From VXYL01 sp965116345 (lineage in GTDB: Bacteria > Pseudomonadota > Gammaproteobacteria > Pseudomonadales > Azotimanducaceae), in assembly GCA_965116345.1 (NCBI GenBank), contig OZ220680.1, positions 2,108,001 to 2,172,000 on the forward strand: a stretch of DNA of 64,000 bases, read 5' to 3'. Shown here in pieces: positions 10,936-19,613 of this stretch. A model generated the notes under the pieces. That model saw nothing but the letters and a program-made list of their open reading frames with translations. It was not told where the DNA came from and did no database searches. How positions within the stretch are numbered: the first letter of the stretch is position 1; every line of letters begins with the position of its first letter. Made by a program: the position numbers and the translations under genes.

Positions 10936-12062
10936 CTGGTGTCTCCGCTAGCCATCATGGCGACAAAACGATCGAACAGATAGCCGCAGTCGTGGGGACC
11001 GGGGCTAGCCTCCGGGTGCCCCTGGAAGCCGAAGGCCGGCGAGTCGGTACGGCGGATGCCCTGCACCGAGCCGTCGAACAACGACACGTGGGTGACCTCG
11101 ACGTTGTCGGGCAGCGATTCGCCGTCGACCGCGAAGCCGTGATTCTGGCTGGTGATGATGACCGCGCCGGAGGCGACATCCTTCACCGGATGGTTGGCGC
11201 CGTGGTGACCGAAGGGCATCTTCAACGTCTCGCCGCCGCTGGCCAGCGCCAGCAACTGGTGTCCGAGACAAATGCCGAATACCGGCAGGCCGTTGTCCAG
11301 CACGTCGCGAATCGCCCCGATGGCGTAGTCGCACGGCTCGGGGTCACCGGGTCCGTTGGACAGGAAGACGCCGTCGGGGGACAGGGCAAGTGCACTCTCG
11401 GCCGGGGTCTCGGCAGGCACGACCGTCACCCGGCAGCCTCGGTCCACGAGCAATCTCAGGATGTTTCGCTTGACGCCGAAGTCGTAGGCCACCACGTGGG
11501 GGCCGGGCTCGGCGCTTGCGGCCCGGTAACCACTCCCCAACGCCCAACCGCCGTCTTCCCAGGCATGCACCTCGCACGTCGACACGACCTTCGCCAAGTC
11601 CATGCCGGCCAGTCCCGGAAACGCTCGCGCCGCGGCCAGCGCCACATCCGGATCGGCATCGTCGCCCGTGGCGATGCAACCGGCCAGGGCGCCCTTTTCG
11701 CGGATCAAGCGGGTGAGTCGACGGGTGTCCAGATCGGCGATGGCCACCACGCCGGCATCCGCCAGGTATTGTGGCAAGGGCACCTCGGCGCGCCAGTTCG
11801 AATGAACCGTCGGGCAGTCGCGGATCACCAAGCCGGCGGCCCACATCCTTGCCGACTCCGAATCCTCCGCGTTGACACCGGTATTGCCGATATGGGGATA
11901 GGTCAGGGTGACGATCTGACGGGCGTAGGAGGGATCCGTGAGAATCTCCTGGTAGCCGGTCATCGCGGTGTTGAACACCACTTCGCCAACGGCCATGCCC
12001 GGCGCACCGATGGCGCTGCCGCGGAAGAGACTCCCGTCTTCCAGCATCAATAGCGCAGTCAT
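10932..12062 (-). CDS. carA: Carbamoyl-phosphate synthase small subunit
   Basis: A 376-residue glutamine amidotransferase subunit. The class-I amidotransferase domain has the Cys nucleophile in FGICLGHQ and the His in QGHPEASPGPHD. ATG 12062 begins MTALLMLEDGSLFRG, matching family N-termini; the 20 upstream codons are leader sequence. It is coupled to carB by GTGA. A terminator-like hairpin in its leader suggests attenuation control. Confidence 0.97.
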
Positions 12063-12569
12063 GCCATTCCTGTCCGAAACGCCCCAGGCCATTGCCGATG
12101 CGGCATGCGGCGGGCGTTCCAACCCCGCAAAAAAACCGCAGCCTCGACTGCGGCTTCAGCCTGGAAGGAAAGCGCCAGCGGTCGAGCCCCGACGCGGCAA
12201 GACAACCGAGAGGAGAACGTACTTGCCCCAACCCGGAAAACCTGAACAGCGATTCTAGCAGCCGAACCCACCGCGCCGAAAGCGCCTCGACCGCCGGGTC
12301 CCGCCGGGACGGTGGACCTCGCCCGTTGCATAACGCGCACGGTTTGAGGCACGTGGCGCAATCATCGGCGAGAGCGTTCGTCGCACACTTGTGCAACCGC
12401 GACCGCACCGTTCCCTTCGGCACGTTTGTTGCCGCCAAGCGCGAGGTGAGCGCTACGTTGGTGCTGCGACCGCCTCTACCAGATTCGAGATCCGGTTGAT
12501 TTCCGCCGGGCTGAACCCGCCGCGGCGTTGTGTGGCGTTACTGCCCTAGAATCCGCGAAGCGATCGCGG
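12063..12569. other. Long carA upstream region
   Basis: This 507-nt gap holds the carA leader hairpin and T-tract (12129-12153) and a possible minus-strand promoter (TAGAAT near 12253-12258). No ATG-initiated leader peptide was found between that promoter and the hairpin. Nothing else was recognised; plus-strand open frames here lack family resemblance. Confidence 0.5.
12129..12153 (-). terminator. Intrinsic-terminator-like hairpin in the carA leader
   Basis: Read on the minus strand, CCGCAG-tcgagg-CTGCGG is followed directly by seven T residues, ending 66 nt before the carA ATG. The previous minus-strand gene ends about 416 nt upstream, and a TAGAAT hexamer with a weak TTTCGG upstream lies near 12253-12280, between that gene and the hairpin. 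The simplest reading is an attenuator within the carAB leader; termination of the upstream gene is the alternative. Confidence 0.6.
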
Positions 12570-13262
12570 TCAGACTTGCAGTGCCGCCTGCTGTTGAAGG
12601 ACCGCCACCGACAGTTCGATGTCGCTTATGGCCTGGGCCATCGCCTGGCCGATCAGGTCCAGCCTGCGGACCTGCTCGATGCGCGCCGTCGCCTGTTCAT
12701 GCTCCCGCCGCGACAGGAGTTCCTTCAAGATGCCGCAGGCATCCGCCAAGCAGATGATGACCACGTCGCGCGGTTCCGGAATGAGGTCGCTGAACAGCAC
12801 GCCCATGATGCGCAGTTTCACCTCGCGCTCGGCGCGACCGTCGATGACCGGGTAGCGGCGAGACCGGAACACCCACAGGAATCGGTCGTCGCGGCGTTCC
12901 AGGATGCCACGTTCGACCAACCGGTCGAGGGCGCGTTCGCGGATGTCTTCGGCGTAGCCCGCAGTCCGTTCCACCCAGAATCGGGCGTCGTGCTGGCCCT
13001 CGGTCTTGGCGATGTCGTCCAGGGTCGGGTCGAGGAGACCGTCGCCCGTGCGCGTCTCGTCGAGCACCACTAGCGTGTCGAGATCGGTGTCGATCCGATT
13101 GTCCAGAGCCAGGTCCATCAACACGCCGCCGGCAAGCGCATAGTCGAGAGACCAGCCGGGGACGCGCGCGAACTTCCCCTCGTGGTCGTGGAGAAGGAGC
13201 AGCATGATCTCCTCCGCGAACCTCAGTGTTGCCGCGTTCCCGCCTTCGGCCATGTCCATCAC
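12570..13262 (-). CDS. GPP34 (GOLPH3/Vps74-like) family protein
   Basis: A 230-residue protein of the GPP34 family, which in eukaryotes binds phosphatidylinositol 4-phosphate at the Golgi and in bacteria has no settled role. The family pattern is clear: LRFAEEIMLLLLHDHEGKF, then WSLDYALAGGVLMDLAL, then DPTLDDIAK, with a mostly helical C-terminus. The start is GTG 13262 or ATG 13259, after a purine-rich site. It is the first gene of the accessory island and sits 80 nt downstream of the methyltransferase. Confidence 0.85.
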   Translation of the reverse strand: MMDMAEGGNAATLRFAEEIMLLLLHDHEGKFARVPGWSLDYALAGGVLMDLALDNRIDTDLDTLVVLDETRTGDGLLDPTLDDIAKTEGQHDARFWVERTAGYAEDIRERALDRLVERGILERRDDRFLWVFRSRRYPVIDGRAEREVKLRIMGVLFSDLIPEPRDVVIICLADACGILKELLSRREHEQATARIEQVRRLDLIGQAMAQAISDIELSVAVLQQQAALQV

Positions 13263-13341
13263 CCGCCCAGGTGCCCCCGTTGAGGCGAGTGTAGCGCCCT
13301 TGACGGGCGTGTTGGGAGTTTCGCTTGGCCAAGCGGACGCG

Positions 13342-14268
13342 TCAGTGCGACGCCGTGCCGCCCGGGAGTGGGTCGCCGATACCTATCCAGCCGCGACCGA
13401 GGCTGGACGCCACCGCACGGGTGTTCCTGTCACCGCAGAAGGGATCGAGCACCAGGTCACCGGGACCGCTGCCCACCTCGATGATGCGCTCCAGGAGTTC
13501 CAAGGGCTTGCCCGAGGAGCGGCCCGGGCCGTCGCCCGACCGTTCCTGGGCACTGGGCACGAACGCCCAGCTAAGCGACCGCGACGAGGGACCTTGGGAA
13601 GGCGACTCGGCGTTGCCATGGAGCAAATGCTCCGTTTGTTGCTTGGCAGTCGGCGGCACCTCGCAGCCGGGAGAATTCGCGCAGCGAATTCTCGGCCGGC
13701 CGCTTGCGGTCGGCAGCGACGCCGCGAAGCGGTCGCGTCTCGCATACCAGAGTATGGCTTCGTGCGCCGTGGCGAATTGGCGCCGGTTCGCCTCGTAGGG
13801 ACGATCGTCGCACCAGATGATCTCGCTGCGGAAGTTCCGCGGCCCGAACACCGCATCCATCACCACCTTGAGGTAGTGGCCCGCCGCCAGTGGGCAGTGC
13901 AGGTAGACGCTACCCGTGGGCTTCAGTACCCGCTTGATCTCCACCAAACGGGTGGCCATGTAGGCGAGGAACGCCATGATGCCGCAGTCGCCGATAGCGA
14001 TCTGAAGGCCCAGGACGACATCGTGGGCGGGGTTGTCGAGATCCCGCTGTATGGCCTCGATGCACTCGACGGCATTCTCGTCCCAACGCCAAGGATCACC
14101 GGTCGGGGAGGCCGCAGGGCGGCTGCCCCGGCCGGACAACGTTCCTTGGGGATGCGGGGGATGAGGTGGATCGGCATAGCATAGATCGACGAAACCGCCC
14201 CGCCAGGTTCGCAGGACGTCGAGACAGTCGCCGCGATGCACGGAACCGACTTCAGGTAGTTCGTTCAT
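13342..14268 (-). CDS. DNA methyltransferase-like protein with altered motifs
   Basis: A 308-residue protein with the layout of a beta-class N6/N4 DNA methyltransferase. The catalytic motif region comes first as YADPPHPPHPQG (usually DPPY or DPPF), then IKRVLKPTGSVYLHC with HYLKVVMDAVFG and NFRSEIIW, and the SAM-site region last as PGDLVLDPFCGDRNT, where families normally have DPFCGSGTT. The chain ends soon after GWIGIGD, earlier than usual. These changes suggest a degenerating or catalytically altered enzyme. Start ATG 14268 (MNELPEVGSVHRGDCL). It lies near the broken Mrr gene, so it may be a former restriction-modification component. Confidence 0.75.
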   Translation of the reverse strand: MNELPEVGSVHRGDCLDVLRTWRGGFVDLCYADPPHPPHPQGTLSGRGSRPAASPTGDPWRWDENAVECIEAIQRDLDNPAHDVVLGLQIAIGDCGIMAFLAYMATRLVEIKRVLKPTGSVYLHCPLAAGHYLKVVMDAVFGPRNFRSEIIWCDDRPYEANRRQFATAHEAILWYARRDRFAASLPTASGRPRIRCANSPGCEVPPTAKQQTEHLLHGNAESPSQGPSSRSLSWAFVPSAQERSGDGPGRSSGKPLELLERIIEVGSGPGDLVLDPFCGDRNTRAVASSLGRGWIGIGDPLPGGTASH

Positions 14269-15102
14269 GACGCGGATGTACCGGTGCAAGCGAAAACCCC
14301 GCACACCCCGATGGTGCCGGGTCAGAAATCCCATCCGCGCAAGTAAGCTTGGCTGATGCCCTGCCTATTCGTCCCAGCGCCGGGAGCTACCCTTTGCCTT
14401 TGCGAGACTGTCGTATTCGGCAGGCGGCCCGGCGTTCGGGACCTGCACGGATGGAGATTTCGAATACCACGTTACCGGGGGTCCGCTAGGCGCGCAAGCG
14501 GTCCCGCATGTCGCTGCGGCCGAGACTAAGAGGGGCACCGGGCTGCGTCCGTAGGAGCGACGGACACTGTACAAGCGTCGGAGATGGCGTAAGAAACTCT
14601 CGCATTCGACCGATCCTCGCGATCGGTCGGTGCTGAGCGGAATCGCGGGTCACTACTCCGGTCGGCCGCCCACCGGCGAAGCGACCTGTTAGAGCGCCGC
14701 CCGTCGCTCATGCAGCAATGGGCCGACTACCTTGCCGCTCGCCGGTTACCCAGGCACAGGTTGGCGGACTCGACACCGCCCACCTCCTCGATAGTGGGAT
14801 CGGACGCGGACGCGGAAACGAACGTCTAACACCGGGCGCGCGCTTCGGTCGCCGACGAACTCGATCAGGAAGCAGATGAGTCCACATCGCCTAGTCCCGG
14901 GAGCGCCGATCGATTATCGGTCGGTGGGCCACAGATTGAAAAATCGTCCCCGACGACGTCCCCTCCATCCGGGCCGCTATCCGCTCCCGCCGGGCCATCC
15001 TATGGCCGCAACGCCGGTCCCGGCCTTGGGCATCCTCCTGCCGAACCGCGCGCGATCTCGCGCACCGCCCCTCCGCGCATTCCACGCCTCCGTCGGGACG
15101 CC
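14269..15102. other. Gene-poor stretch with integrase scar
   Basis: This 834-nt interval holds only the integrase C-terminal remnant (14662-14829). Other open frames here have no family-like segments and no plausible ribosome binding sites, and are treated as noncoding or decayed sequence. Confidence 0.6.
14662..14829 (+). pseudogene. C-terminal remnant of a tyrosine recombinase (integrase)
   Basis: A 55-codon frame with no start reads SAAHRRSDLLERRPSLMQ followed by QWADYLA, then a non-conserved tail to TAA. This matches the C-terminal end of P4/phage-type integrases (AYRRSDLFERRRALM..WA.YL). Everything upstream, including the catalytic domain, is lost or unrecognisable. It marks a former insertion near the methyltransferase and Mrr genes. 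Confidence 0.7.
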
Positions 15103-15949
15103 TCAGAGAGCGTCGAAGAACGCACGGTCGGGAGTCACGCGCTCGACCGTCTCGGTGACGACGCCCAAGCCCTTCCGCTTGAGCAGGAGACAGAGCTGTT
15201 CACCATCAATGAGGTCGATAGCCATCGCCCCTTCGAACCGCCTCTCGCGCCGCATCCCTCGTGAATCGGCCCGTGGTTATGAAGAGCCCCTTGTCCGCTC
15301 GGCCCGCCAGGGCGCCGCGGAAGTCGCGGATGCTGCCCGGTCCCACGGTTCCGGCGTACCGCTTGCACTGGTAGTTGACGTGGAACGACAGCAGGTTCAG
15401 CCGGAGTACGCCCGTACCGTCGATCCCACCATCACCCGAGCGCCCCGTCACCTCTACCCGCGTGAAGCCATGCTCCCGGAGCAACCGTTGGCAAAGCCGC
15501 TCGAATGCCGCCGGCTCGATCTTGCGTAGAACCGCGAGTAGGGCGGCCTGCCAAGGATCATCGCCGGCCGCCTCGTCGGTGTCGCTCGAGTCCTCCGCCC
15601 GCGCCTCGGCGCCCTGTGGTCTACTGCGATATTCCTTCTGCTGGCGCCGGTATAGGTCCTTGGTGTCGTCGGTCGACCTAAACTGCCGTCCCGCCTCGGT
15701 GATCGCCCACACCCCGCGCGCCGAGTTGTCCACCGCGCCGATGCCCCGCAGCCGGGTGCGCGCCCACGCGCATCTGTACGCGAACTCCGTATTCGGTCCG
15801 TCACCGTGAATAACATCGAGCAGTGCTTCATCGAGCTCCATGTCGGTAGCCACCCGGTCGTTGAGCTCGCCTATGGATGCCGAACCGCCCAGTCCCGTCA
15901 GCGCCTGAAGGATCGGCCACATCAGGTCGATGTCCCTCGGCATATTCAT
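15103..15949 (-). pseudogene. mrr: Mrr-family restriction endonuclease, frameshifted
   Basis: Mrr enzymes cut DNA carrying methylated bases. The N-terminal Mrr winged-helix domain starts MNMPRDIDLMWPILQAL (ATG 15949 or 15943). The catalytic domain is AFERLCQRLLREHGF, SGDGGIDG and VNYQCKRY, giving the D...QxK nuclease core. The frame then runs into GDGYRPH and stops at 15206, but the expected ending AIDLIDGEQLCLLLKRKGLG continues in another frame to TGA at 15103. The break is near 15232-15236 and fits loss of two bases or gain of one. The lost tail is normally part of the fold, so the gene is probably inactive unless the shift is a sequencing error. Confidence 0.8.
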
Positions 15950-16263
15950 CTGCCACGGTTTACTTCGTCCCCGCCGTCGTTCGCGCACCGAGCGGCTCCC
16001 GGATTCCCTCTAAACGCATAGACAGGATACCCGGCCCGCCGAACGCCTCCAAATACCGTCCGGCGCGACGTTGCGACACAGTTTCTAATGCGCGTCCGAG
16101 CCGCCTCGCGCGTCCATTTACAGCCATGGACAGCCTCTTCGCTGCGGACGGCGCCGTGTCACCCTTCAGGGCCGTGGCGCCAGCGGAGGAGGCGCGTCAG
16201 CGCCTTGACGCGGTGACGACGGTGGCGTTCCCGGTCCACGGCGCGCTCACCGGTGGCCCCGCA
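15950..16263. other. Unassigned intergenic region upstream of the BrnT pair
   Basis: Between mrr and the toxin-antitoxin promoter this stretch shows no coding region, repeat or RNA gene that I can support. Confidence 0.5.
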
Positions 16264-16292
16264 TTGACAACGGTAGGCCATTGGCCTACATA
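16264..16292 (+). promoter_or_regulatory. Promoter with palindromic operator for the BrnT pair
   Basis: A consensus -35 TTGACA (16264-16269) is followed by a 17-nt spacer and a weaker -10 TACATA (16287-16292). A 17-nt palindrome, GTAGGCCATTGGCCTAC (16273-16289), symmetrical except for its centre, fills the spacer and reaches into the -10. A dimeric repressor bound there would block RNA polymerase, as expected for an autoregulated toxin-antitoxin operon. The predicted transcription start is about at the brnT ATG (16298). Confidence 0.65.
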
Positions 16293-16297
16293 AGGGC

Positions 16298-16579
16298 ATG
16301 GAGTTCGAGTGGGACGACGCCAAGAGCGACGCCTGTTTCGCGTATCGCGGCTTCGACTTCGCGTACGTCGCGCACGCATTCCTCGACGCGGACCGGATAG
16401 TCGCCACGGACCGGCGCTGGGACTACGGCGAGGACCGCTATCGGCTCCTTGGCGCGGTAGAGGGTCGGGTGTTCGTGGTGATCTACACCATGCGCAGATC
16501 GACGATCCGCATCATTTCGGCCCGCAAGGCCAACCGCAGGGAGGTTCGCGAATATGAGCGGAACACGGTTGTCGATTGA
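16298..16579 (+). CDS. brnT: BrnT family toxin
   Basis: A 93-residue RelE-fold ribonuclease-type toxin. The opening MEFEWDDAKSDACFAYRGFDF and the ending RIISARKANRREVREYER are characteristic (usual forms are F.WD..K...N...HGV.F and RIISAR.A...E...Y). Family length is normal. It starts 6 nt after the -10 hexamer, and its last codons overlap the HTH antitoxin gene by 26 nt. The usual partner BrnA (ribbon-helix-helix) is replaced here by an XRE-type protein. Confidence 0.88.
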   Translation: MEFEWDDAKSDACFAYRGFDFAYVAHAFLDADRIVATDRRWDYGEDRYRLLGAVEGRVFVVIYTMRRSTIRIISARKANRREVREYERNTVVD

Positions 16580-16889
16580 TCCTGACAGCCCGCAGGACGT
16601 TCCTGTCGGGCGCGTCGACCATGAGGTGCTGGATGCGACCGGCGAGGAGGACATCGCCCGCCAGGCGCGCGACGACGACGCCGAGGCGATGCGCGACATG
16701 GGGCGCTTCGCCCGCCGCGTGCGCCGGCGTCTCGGACTGACTCAGGTCGAGTTCGCGCGGCGTATCGACGTGCCGCACGAGACCATCCGCAACTGGGAAC
16801 AGGGCAAGCGGGGGCCGACGGGGGCCGCCAGGGCGTTGCTCAGGATCCTCGACGAGGCGCCGGAGACCGCGCTGCGTGTGCTTGGGTGA
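16554..16889 (+). CDS. XRE-type HTH antitoxin paired with BrnT
   Basis: A 111-residue protein with an acidic N-terminal region (DATGEEDIARQARDDDAEA) likely to contact the toxin and a C-terminal XRE/Cro HTH domain (RRRLGLTQVEFARRIDVPHE, then TIRNWEQGKRGPTGAARALL). It overlaps the toxin gene by 26 nt, so both are made from one mRNA. It probably binds the palindrome at 16273-16289. Its order (toxin first) matches brnTA, but the DNA-binding fold is not that of BrnA. Confidence 0.85.
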   Translation: MSGTRLSIDPDSPQDVPVGRVDHEVLDATGEEDIARQARDDDAEAMRDMGRFARRVRRRLGLTQVEFARRIDVPHETIRNWEQGKRGPTGAARALLRILDEAPETALRVLG

Positions 16890-17483
16890 CGCGGGAGCAG
16901 CAATACGCGCCACCGTGACCGTAGCCGGAACGCCAGCTGGACGCACAGCGCGCTCCGCCGAGTAGCCCCGCCACTATCGTCGGAAGGTCGCATTTCGCAC
17001 CGTCACGGTTCTTTGCTTCCCGCCGCAGAACCAGTGTTCCCCCGGCTCGGCGTTACTCCGGTCGATGCCGTCACCAGCAAGGACGTCATGGGCCGTGCTG
17101 CTGCCGATCTGGACCACGAAGACGGAGCCGCCGGGCGCATGAAGGCGGCCCGCGAACACCGGGTGCCGCTGTTAGCGCGTGTTAGCGGCCAATTGTGAGC
17201 GAAAGGCGGCAAGGCGAACCCGGACGCTGGGAACAGGCGTCCGCAGCGTCCGGGCGAGCGGCTTCGACGAGGCATCCGGCGGCACTCGGGCACGTTGCAC
17301 CAGGGGCGCATCCCGGGCGGCGCCCGACCGCGCCAACGGCGATCGCGAATCGCGGCCGGTGCGCGGCTAGCCGTCGGCCGTGCCGGGCGTCGTGAAGCCA
17401 GAGGCGCCCAGCGCCCGGGCGAGGCGACCTTCGAGGTCGCCGAGGTCTCGTCGTGGCAACGTGCGCCCGCGGCGCGGTACGGC
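16890..17483. other. Decayed region containing the second integrase scar
   Basis: Apart from the integrase pieces at 17034-17180, this interval shows no recognisable gene. It separates the toxin-antitoxin pair from the GST gene and is the right-hand edge of the eroded island. Confidence 0.55.
17034..17180 (+). pseudogene. Integrase remnant in three broken pieces
   Basis: Three integrase-like segments follow one another. VFPRLGVTPVDAVTSKDVM (17034-17090) is followed, in a different frame, by VLLPIWTTKTEPP (17095-17132), and then, back in the first frame, by RMKAAREHRVPLLAR (17136-17180). In intact P4-type integrases the first two are contiguous (core-binding domain) and the third lies over 100 residues later (catalytic domain). 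The gene has therefore suffered a frameshift and an internal deletion. Given the order of fragments it is not the same copy as the remnant at 14662. Confidence 0.75.
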
Positions 17484-18116
17484 TCAGGGAGTGCGGAAGT
17501 GCCGCGCCCACACCGGGGCGATGGCGGGGCGGGCGGCGACCGCCCTGGTCAGGCGCTCCACCTTCGGAATGTGGGTGGGCCGCCATGCGTTCTGCTGGGC
17601 CCAGCGGCTGACCACCGCGAGGTAGATGTCGGTGAGGGAGAAGCCGTCACCGGAGAGATACGGGTCCCCGGAGACGTTCTCCTCAACGACGAGCCACCTC
17701 GTCCGCCAGATCTCCCGCGCTCGTTCGCGCGTCGCCTCGGTCTCGGCCGGGGCGGTGGCGAAACGCTCCGGATAGTCGTTGATCTCGACAATCGGGTAGA
17801 TCTCGGTCGCGGCGAAGAGCAGCCAGCGAAGGGCGTGCGCGCGCCCGGCGGTCCCCTTGGGCGGGAGCAGCCCCGCTTCCGGGTGACGCTCCTCCAGGGT
17901 CAGGAGGATTGCCACCGACTCGGTGAGGAGCTGGTCCCCATCGATGACGAGGGCGGGCACCTTGCGCTGGGGGTTGATCGCCTCGTACTCCGCCCCGCGC
18001 TGCTCGCGGCTTCGGAGCGAGAGCTTGCGGAGATCGTAGTCCGCCCCGATCTCGGCCAGCGCGCACTCGATCGCACAGGATCCGGAGGCCCGGGCACCGT
18101 AGAGAAGATAGGTCAC
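17484..18116 (-). CDS. Glutathione S-transferase family protein
   Basis: A 210-residue two-domain GST. The N-terminal thioredoxin-like domain has the cysteine/serine active-site region YGARASGSCAIECALAE and the cis-proline segment KVPALVIDG followed by LTESVAILL, which holds the glutathione gamma-glutamyl contact (ES). The C-terminal helical domain ends with SLTDIYLAVVSRW. The start is GTG 18116. It is divergent from soxB across a 161-nt gap and may share control, but the substrate is unknown. Confidence 0.9.
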   Translation of the reverse strand: MTYLLYGARASGSCAIECALAEIGADYDLRKLSLRSREQRGAEYEAINPQRKVPALVIDGDQLLTESVAILLTLEERHPEAGLLPPKGTAGRAHALRWLLFAATEIYPIVEINDYPERFATAPAETEATRERAREIWRTRWLVVEENVSGDPYLSGDGFSLTDIYLAVVSRWAQQNAWRPTHIPKVERLTRAVAARPAIAPVWARHFRTP

Positions 18117-18277
18117 GGGCCGCCCCCGCCTGAATTCGGGCGGGGATGATCCACGCCTCCCCCATACCCGTCAAACCCGCCCGCGAATGCCGTGTCCCTC
18201 ATGTCGCGCACGAGCGCGTCAAGTGCCGGGAACTGTGATGAAATACGACGCGCAACCACCGACGTCCGCCGCTGCCC

Positions 18278-19528
18278 GTGGAAAAGTACTCCCTGTTCTC
18301 TCTCGTCAAGCACGGTCGCCGCCACCATGAGACCTGGCAGCGTGCGTGGCGCGACCCGTCACCCAAGAAAAGCTACGACACGGTCATCGTGGGGGGCGGC
18401 GGTCACGGGCTGGCGACCGCGTACTACCTCGCCAAGGTACACGGCGTTCAGGACGTCGCGGTGGTCGAGAAGGGGTATCTGGGCGGCGGCAACACCGGCC
18501 GCAACACGACCATCGTCCGCTCCAACTACCTGCGCGACGAGGCGGCGCACCTGTACGACTTCTCACTGAAGCTGTGGCCGGGCTTGAGCCAGGAGCTCAA
18601 CTTCAATGTCATGTTCAGTCCGCGCGGAGTCCTCAGCCTCGGGCATACGTTGCACGACCTTCGCGAAATCGAGCGCCGCGTGAACGCCAACCGCTTGAAC
18701 GGCATCGATGGGCAAATGCTGAGCACGGCCGATGTGCAGAAGCGCGTGCCGCTGTTGAACTGCTCGCCCGAATCCCGCTATCCCGTGCTCGGCGCCTCCT
18801 GGCAGCCGCGCGGCGGCGTCGCCCGGCACGACGCCGTCGCCTGGGGTTTTGCCCGGGCGGCGGACAGCCAGGGGGTGGACCTGCTGCAGCAGACCGAGGT
18901 CAGCGGCATACGCGTTCGCAACGGCACGGTCGCGGGAGTCGAAACCTCACGGGGGTTCATCGCGGCACGCAAAGTCGCCTGCGTCGCGGCCGGCCACTCG
19001 GGTGTGCTCGCGGCGATGGCCGGTCTGCGCCTTCCCATCGAATCCCGGCCGCTCCAGGCGCTCGTCTCGGAGCCGCTGAAGCCCTGCCTGGACACGGTCG
19101 TGATGTCCAGCGCGGTCCATTGCTACATCAGCCAGTCCGACAAGGGCGACCTGGTGATCGGCGCCGGTGCCGACATGTACAACGGCTACGGCCAACGCGG
19201 CTCGTTCTCGACCATCGAGCACACCCTGGAGGCCGTGTGCGAGCTGTTTCCGTCGTTCAGCCGCGTGCGCATGAACCGGCACTGGGGCGGCATCGTCGAC
19301 ATCTGCCCGGATGCCTGTCCGATCATCGGCCCCACCCCCGTCGAGGGGCTGTATTTCAACTGCGGCTGGGGAACCGGCGGCTTCAAGGCCACCCCTGGTT
19401 CGGGCTACGTGTTCGCCGACACGCTCGCCAACGAAAGACCCCATCCTCTGGTCGCCCCGTTCACCCTCGAGCGCTTCGCAAGCGGCGCCCTGGTCGATGA
19501 GCACGGAGCGGCCGGGGTCGCGCACTGA
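18278..19528 (+). CDS. soxB: Sarcosine oxidase beta subunit
   Basis: A 416-residue FAD-dependent DAO-fold subunit that holds the catalytic flavin site oxidising sarcosine to glycine and transferring the methylene to tetrahydrofolate. The dinucleotide-binding motif VIVGGGGHGLATAYYLAK lies near residue 36, and the GGGNTGRNTT signature and C-terminal WGTGGFKATPGSG are typical. The start is GTG 18278. It is first in the order soxB-soxD-soxA-soxG. Confidence 0.97.
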   Translation: MEKYSLFSLVKHGRRHHETWQRAWRDPSPKKSYDTVIVGGGGHGLATAYYLAKVHGVQDVAVVEKGYLGGGNTGRNTTIVRSNYLRDEAAHLYDFSLKLWPGLSQELNFNVMFSPRGVLSLGHTLHDLREIERRVNANRLNGIDGQMLSTADVQKRVPLLNCSPESRYPVLGASWQPRGGVARHDAVAWGFARAADSQGVDLLQQTEVSGIRVRNGTVAGVETSRGFIAARKVACVAAGHSGVLAAMAGLRLPIESRPLQALVSEPLKPCLDTVVMSSAVHCYISQSDKGDLVIGAGADMYNGYGQRGSFSTIEHTLEAVCELFPSFSRVRMNRHWGGIVDICPDACPIIGPTPVEGLYFNCGWGTGGFKATPGSGYVFADTLANERPHPLVAPFTLERFASGALVDEHGAAGVAH

Positions 19529-19613
19529 CGGCGCGCGGCGAGGCGGTGAGAATGGTGAGCCACTCGTGTCAATGCATCGCCATCCAAATCGCACGGCCTG
19601 AGGTCCGCCTGCG

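Noticed and set aside
14876..15529. 217-codon plus-strand frame
   Set aside because: It lies antisense to the end of mrr and in decayed sequence; composition is arginine/proline-rich with no motif.
18117..18277. Glycine or other riboswitch before soxB
   Set aside because: There is a GC-rich hairpin near 18125-18143 but none of the conserved riboswitch core elements could be recognised.
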